Source of the DNA: a bacterium
Lineage (GTDB): Bacteria; Cyanobacteriota; Vampirovibrionia; Obscuribacterales; JAKAZS01
Length of the DNA stretch: 36,144 bases
Reading direction: 5' to 3'
Assembly: GCA_021815785.1 (NCBI GenBank)
Contig: JAKAZS010000021.1
Coordinates: 1-36,144, forward strand
Shown: piece after piece, positions 32,252-36,144 of the stretch
Layout of the letters: each line of letters begins with the position of its first letter
Numbering within the stretch: position 1 is the first letter of the stretch
The notes under the pieces: generated by a model
Told to the model about the DNA's origin: nothing
Database searches by the model: none
Seen by the model: only the letters and a program-made list of their open reading frames with translations
Program-made: the position numbers and the translations under genes

Positions 32252-33640
32252 TCAATTTGAAGTTTTAGCTAATTTTTTATTAGGTTGAAAATTTATGATT
32301 TGGGCTAAAGCATTGATATATTTATCTAACTGTTCTTTAGGATTCATTTCCGTAACAGCAATCATAATACAATTCTTTAATTGAGGGTATGTGTGCTCAA
32401 GGGCAATGCCACCTAAAATATTATGCTCAAGCAATAGCTTTAAGACTTCATCAGCATCTTTAGTGGTCTTAATAACGAATTCATTAACAAATGGCTCTTT
32501 AAAATACAATTCAACCCCAGTAATTTCATTTAAACCAGTAGCCAGATACTTAGCTCTTTGAAAACTTAGATTGTTTAGGTCTTTTAGACCATTAGGACCT
32601 AGCGCAGTTAAGTAAATTAACATTGTCAAAGCATTTAATGCTTGATTTGTACATATATTCGAATTAGCTGAAGCTCGACGAATGTGTTGTTCCCGCGTTT
32701 GCAAAGTCAGGGTAAAAGCTCTATTACCAAGCTTATCCTGTGTTTCGCCAACAATACGCCCGGGTAATTGACGCACATAAATTTGCTTAGTGGCCATAAA
32801 TCCGGCTGAAGGCCCTCCAAAACTCAAACCATTTCCACAAGTCTCGCCATCGCCAACGACAATGTCCGCACCAAAACTACCTGGCGGTTCAAGCACCGCT
32901 AGCGTTACCGGATCACATACAACAATAACTAAACAACCATAGTTATCCTGAATTTTCTTGATTAACGTTAAATCTTCTAAACAGCCAAGATAATTAGGAC
33001 TTTGGATAACTAGACAACTAGCATTTTCGAGAACTTTAGTTGGCAAATCAGTTAAAACCGGAATTGTATTACCCAATTCAACATATTCAAGATTACAGGC
33101 CTGAACATAGGTTTTAATAACGTTTTTATATTCAGGGTTTAAGCTTTGGCTAAAAACTATTTTATTTTTTTTAATAATCCGATAAGCCATCATACAAGCT
33201 TCAGCGCAAGCAGTAGGTCCATCATACATTGAAGCATTAGCAACTTCCATCCCCGTTAAGCGACAAATAGCCGTTTGAAACTCATATATAGCCTGTAAAC
33301 TACCTTGGCTTACTTCAGGCTGATAAGGTGTATAGGCGGTTAAAAACTCCGAGCGCGAACTTAAATTGGATACCACCGCCGGAATATAGCGATAATAACT
33401 TCCGCCACCTAAAAAGCTGGCTTGACAACTCACAGGAACGTTTTTTTCGGCCAAAGTCTGAATTGTAGCTTTTAATTCCATTTCAGATAAACCAGGGTTT
33501 AATTTCAAATTTCCCGACCGTAAAGTTTGCGGGATATGACTTAATAGCTCTTCAAAAGAGGCGACCCCAATTTTCGTGAGCATTTCAAGCCTGTCTTCAT
33601 CAGTATTAGGTAAATAAGGGTAATTATTTGGATTATTCAT
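32252..33640 (-). CDS. gcvPA: Glycine dehydrogenase (decarboxylating) subunit 1
   Basis: The 462-residue amino half of a split P-protein of the glycine cleavage system, which decarboxylates glycine with the PLP-bearing subunit 2. Family features: YPYLPNTDEDRLEML at the start, YTPYQPEVSQGSLQAIYEFQTAI (about 100-122), MEVANASMYDGPTACAEA (about 132-150), GDGETCGNGLSFGGPSAGF (about 278-296) and RQLPGRIVGETQD (about 309-321). The PLP lysine lies in the other subunit, as expected for the split form. gcvPB, gcvH and gcvT are not in the window. No clear ribosome site precedes the ATG. Divergent from pth. Confidence 0.95.
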   Translation of the reverse strand: MNNPNNYPYLPNTDEDRLEMLTKIGVASFEELLSHIPQTLRSGNLKLNPGLSEMELKATIQTLAEKNVPVSCQASFLGGGSYYRYIPAVVSNLSSRSEFLTAYTPYQPEVSQGSLQAIYEFQTAICRLTGMEVANASMYDGPTACAEACMMAYRIIKKNKIVFSQSLNPEYKNVIKTYVQACNLEYVELGNTIPVLTDLPTKVLENASCLVIQSPNYLGCLEDLTLIKKIQDNYGCLVIVVCDPVTLAVLEPPGSFGADIVVGDGETCGNGLSFGGPSAGFMATKQIYVRQLPGRIVGETQDKLGNRAFTLTLQTREQHIRRASANSNICTNQALNALTMLIYLTALGPNGLKDLNNLSFQRAKYLATGLNEITGVELYFKEPFVNEFVIKTTKDADEVLKLLLEHNILGGIALEHTYPQLKNCIMIAVTEMNPKEQLDKYINALAQIINFQPNKKLAKTSN

Positions 33641-33787
33641 GATTATTAATTTTTTTAAGAAAAGTTGGAATGATTGTATTATTTTAAAACTTTTAAAGCT
33701 AAATTTCTAATAATAAAAGAATATAAATTTATATATTTTATTAGATTACACAAATAATATAACTATTATTTATGGTTGGATGAATTA

Positions 33788-34357
33788 ATGAAAGCAATTA
33801 TTGGTCTTGGCAATCCTGGAGCTAATTATGCATCAACAAGACATAATGTTGGTTTTTGGGTCATTGACAAATTACTTACCAAATACAATATTGAACTAAA
33901 AGCCAACAAACAACTATTTAGTGAAATAGTTAAAATCCATACCCCACCAGGTTTTATCTTGGCCAAACCAACAACTTTTATGAATAATTCGGGCTCGAGT
34001 GCATTAGCTATCGCTAATTGGTATCATATTGCTAGCACCGAAATTTTAATTATTCATGATGACGTTGCTTTACCAGTTGGTAAAATGCGTTTTAGCAAAA
34101 ATGGTGGAGCTGGTGGGCAACATGGTGTTGAATCAATTATCGAATGTTTAGGCAAAGACTTTACCCGCTTAAGAATTGGCATTGGTCCAGATCCTGGTGG
34201 AAGCAAACGGGCTCAATATGTACTCGATAAACCAAATGCAACCGAACTTACGATAATTCTCCAAGTTATTGCTGAGTCTTTAACAGGTGTTGACATGTGG
34301 CTAAATGACAATATCGAACTAGCCATGAATACTTTTAATGGCTTAGTTTTCGAATAA
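33788..34357 (+). CDS. pth: Peptidyl-tRNA hydrolase
   Basis: This enzyme frees tRNA from peptidyl-tRNA dropped by stalled ribosomes. I start at the ATG at 33788; the frame extends to a TTG at 33776 which only adds MDEL, while GGATG lies five bases before the ATG. The 189-residue protein is of normal length and begins MKAIIGLGNPG. Catalytic residues are His19 (STRHNVGF), Asn66 (FMNNSG) and Asp91 or 92 (HDDVALPVGK), with GGAGGQHGVESI and RLRIGIGP following. Divergent from gcvPA, next to tRNA-Lys. Confidence 0.96.
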   Translation: MKAIIGLGNPGANYASTRHNVGFWVIDKLLTKYNIELKANKQLFSEIVKIHTPPGFILAKPTTFMNNSGSSALAIANWYHIASTEILIIHDDVALPVGKMRFSKNGGAGGQHGVESIIECLGKDFTRLRIGIGPDPGGSKRAQYVLDKPNATELTIILQVIAESLTGVDMWLNDNIELAMNTFNGLVFE

Positions 34358-34491
34358 CAAGTTTAAAAATTATTTAATTTATACCTGACCTAAAATTTGT
34401 AATAAATATTTGAAAAGCCAAAAACTTAAGCCAGTTTGAGCTTTCAAACCGAAACGAGTTCTCAAGCGAAGAACAATTTGACCACATTTAC

Positions 34492-34520
34492 TTGACATAG
34501 ACAAAAGCTCTTGGTAGTCT
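34492..34520 (+). promoter_or_regulatory. Candidate promoter for tRNA-Lys
   Basis: A perfect -35 TTGACA at 34492-34497, a 17-base spacer and TAGTCT at 34515-34520 (half-matching TATAAT) sit about 30 bases before the mature tRNA. A second near-match TAGATA follows at 34521. Good -35, mediocre -10. Confidence 0.5.
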
Positions 34521-34549
34521 TAGATACTGTTCCTTAAGGCTATTAGAGA

Positions 34550-34622
34550 GCGCCCGTAGCTCAGCCGGTAGAGCACTCGGCTTTTAACCGATTGGTCGTG
34601 CGTTCGAGTCGCACCGGGCGCA
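34550..34622 (+). tRNA. tRNA-Lys (anticodon UUU)
   Basis: The cloverleaf folds by eye. A 7-bp acceptor stem GCGCCCG/CGGGCGC is fully paired. The D arm is GCTC/GAGC, the anticodon arm has loop CTTTTAA, and the T arm GTGCG TTCGAGT CGCAC is fully paired. Anticodon TTT gives lysine. The outermost anticodon-stem pair is a C-T mismatch. The discriminator base is A at 34622, and CCA is not encoded, so it is added later. Confidence 0.95.
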
Positions 34623-34644
34623 AAATTTTAGCTTTAGGTATTTT

Positions 34645-35106
34645 TTACCAGGGGAAATCAACCCGAAAATAAATCGGCATCATTTGTGCACTTATACCAT
34701 TGGTGAAATCTAATACACCAATTTGAACACCACGATCATCAAAAGAATTTGCAAACAAATAAAGCGCTGCCGAAAATTGATTAATTTTCGAACTGTTGTA
34801 AAGGCCTCGATCAAGATTAAATACCACTTCAATACCCCTTGGTGATTTAACACTAGGATTTAATTCAAAATATTTTTCCAAGACCACTTCTTCACCATAT
34901 GGCGGGGGTTCGTCTTCACTAATAGGATTAGTATGAGTAGTCCATGACCATAAAGTATGATCACTACCAGATTTTTTAATACTGACATTTAATTTAGGGA
35001 ACCACAAATCATTACCGGATGGCTCCCGATAAACTGATAATCTTCCTTTAGTCAGCCTTGGCCGATCAATTAGCAGTTGCCGACCTTGAGCATCAATTTC
35101 ATCCAT
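34645..35106 (-). CDS. Hypothetical beta-rich protein
   Basis: A 153-residue protein with no signal peptide or membrane segment and no motif I recognise. It has Trp-rich elements (LWFPKLNVS, TLWSWTTH), a proline-rich turn (EDEPPPYGEE, about 63-72), and alternating hydrophobic residues suggesting a beta sandwich. It ends MMPIYFRVDFPW. AAAGG precedes the ATG. It lies divergent from the LRR gene with 68 bases between, and the tRNA-Lys ends 22 bases beyond its stop on the other strand. The function is unknown; a carbohydrate-binding or adhesin-type domain is only one possibility. Confidence 0.6.
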   Translation of the reverse strand: MDEIDAQGRQLLIDRPRLTKGRLSVYREPSGNDLWFPKLNVSIKKSGSDHTLWSWTTHTNPISEDEPPPYGEEVVLEKYFELNPSVKSPRGIEVVFNLDRGLYNSSKINQFSAALYLFANSFDDRGVQIGVLDFTNGISAQMMPIYFRVDFPW

Positions 35107-35174
35107 ATGTTATACCTTTAATATTCTAATCGTACTACTTTTAATTTTAAGCATACCATTGCATAATTATATTT

Positions 35175-36144
35175 ATGAATAATGAAAATTATAAATCATA
35201 TAAATTTGACCACCGCAAATCTATTGGGGTAATTTACACAGCTTCAATTGATCAAAAAGAAGAATGGGAGTTATTCGACACCTCCAGAGGTTTAATTGTA
35301 TCGCCCGAAAACAATCCTATTAAATGGTCTTGGCTTGATGAAGCGCGTGGTCTAATTCAAATTCCCCTAAATAAAAAATTAAAACTGGAAATATTTAAAC
35401 AAATTCCCGTAAGTTTAAAAGACCTAGAGAACCTACCTCCTGATGCATTTAACACCATTGATTTAAGTCAGTCAAAAATAAACAATTTAACCTTGGCTCA
35501 TTTACAAAACTTAAATAAGCTTAAGGTATTAGAGTTGACTTCTACAAATATAAATAATGAAGCGATTACATATTTAGAAAAATTAATCAATCTTGAAGCC
35601 TTAGGCTTAAGTTATACTAATATTGACAATTCAGCTTTAAAAAGTATCAATAAACTTAAAGAATTAAAAATTCTTTGGCTTAATGGCACTTTTATTACCG
35701 ACGAAGGGCTAGCCAAGCTTAACGACCTGAACGAATTAATGTTATTAGGGTTAAGTGGTACAAATATAAGTCAAGCTAGCTATGATTCACTAAGTAAAAT
35801 GAATAGCCTAAAACGACTATATTTATATAATTGTCATTTTAGCCCAGACTATGTTGACAAACTCAAAAAAGCTTTACCAAATTGTAAAGTCAAATTTCGT
35901 CCTCCCCTTACTTTTAATGAAGACGAAGAATTGCTTAGTAACGAGGAATTATTAGATTTGGCTAAAAACATTGAAAGGCAAGAGCTATCGACCAAAACTC
36001 GCCAAACTCCACAACCTAAAAAAACGGTTAAATATAGCGATCTTGAATTTTGGGCAGTTATTGATTTGTTAGATTTCGACTATCTTGGCAACGATGATAA
36101 AGTAATTGAGCCTGCGGTCAAATACTTAGAAAATGAAACCATAG
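35175..36144 (+). CDS. Leucine-rich-repeat protein with probable DUF4240 domain (cut by the window)
   Basis: The frame runs from ATG at 35175 to the right edge without a stop: 323 codons and one base. The first about 85 residues contain several Trp and Phe (QKEEWELF; KWSWLDEARG). Leucine-rich repeats follow (about 95-225), with units like LQNLNKLKVLELTSTNIN, LINLEALGLSYTNID and LKELKILWLNGTFIT, of the Thr/Asn-Ile-ending type. After a charged linker, FWAVIDLLDFDYLGNDDKVIEPAV (near 297) resembles the start of DUF4240, a domain found in polymorphic-toxin and related proteins. No signal peptide. The whole may be an immunity- or regulation-type protein. The carboxy part is unseen. Confidence 0.72.
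   Translation, partial: MNNENYKSYKFDHRKSIGVIYTASIDQKEEWELFDTSRGLIVSPENNPIKWSWLDEARGLIQIPLNKKLKLEIFKQIPVSLKDLENLPPDAFNTIDLSQSKINNLTLAHLQNLNKLKVLELTSTNINNEAITYLEKLINLEALGLSYTNIDNSALKSINKLKELKILWLNGTFITDEGLAKLNDLNELMLLGLSGTNISQASYDSLSKMNSLKRLYLYNCHFSPDYVDKLKKALPNCKVKFRPPLTFNEDEELLSNEELLDLAKNIERQELSTKTRQTPQPKKTVKYSDLEFWAVIDLLDFDYLGNDDKVIEPAVKYLENETI

Noticed and set aside
1-36144. CRISPR arrays, insertion sequences and phage structural genes
   Set aside because: No regularly spaced direct repeats, transposase with terminal inverted repeats, or capsid/terminase-like protein was seen; the Rpn nuclease alone is not enough to call a mobile element.

Overview
The window comes from an AT-rich bacterial chromosome that uses standard stop codons. 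An mlaE-mlaF-mlaD lipid-transport set implies a Gram-negative-type (diderm) envelope. Housekeeping genes (gatB, tadA, speB, lepB, gcvPA, pth, dapD, tRNA-Lys) show it is mainly chromosomal. The phylum cannot be fixed from sequence alone. Split glycine dehydrogenase, abundant TPR and LRR proteins, an Rpn-type nuclease with a GKAE repeat and a tRNA without encoded CCA would fit a little-studied lineage such as the non-photosynthetic relatives of cyanobacteria; this is only a suggestion.

Layout. (a) 1-5640 is a minus-strand block of unfamiliar genes: a partial membrane protein, two paralogous membrane proteins, a GTG-initiated secreted or anchored protein, two paralogous helical proteins, a stand-alone ClpB-D2-like AAA+ ATPase and a CYTH phosphatase/cyclase. 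Most have their own strong AAGGAG-type ribosome site and several have their own hairpin terminator. The block looks richer in G+C than the rest (a sampled 60-base line at 3961 is 30/60 G+C; one at 27541 is 17/60). (b) 6126-9897, plus strand: a small ORF, an M20D deacylase, dapD and an FAD oxidoreductase, tightly packed, so probably a lysine/diaminopimelate operon with an added flavoenzyme. A PLP aminotransferase (10099-11343, minus) converges on it with a strong terminator between. (c) 11884-15272: a glycine-rich hydrophobic protein of unknown role and a secreted TPR protein. (d) 15301-16302: an Rpn/PD-(D/E)XK nuclease. (e) 16573-21604, minus: mlaE-mlaF-mlaD-gatB-M23 peptidase, with overlaps suggesting one operon. 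(f) 21910-25088, minus: speB, then tadA overlapping a secreted TPR protein. (g) 25263-28215, plus: a helix-turn-helix/coiled-coil protein overlapping scpB (methylmalonyl-CoA decarboxylase), then a CoA-transferase, probably propionyl-CoA formation and CoA recycling. (h) 28420-30770, minus: TauE/SafE exporter, DUF1634 protein, a small internally duplicated membrane protein and a YqhA-family protein, with strong AAGGAG ribosome sites like block (a). (i) 31397-36144: lepB, gcvPA, pth, tRNA-Lys(UUU), an unknown protein and a truncated LRR protein with a probable DUF4240 start.

The most likely undescribed system is in block (a): a single-ring Clp-type unfoldase with an altered Walker B and sensor 2, beside two paralogous small helical proteins of unknown family and paired membrane proteins. 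No insertion sequence, CRISPR array or phage structural gene was seen.
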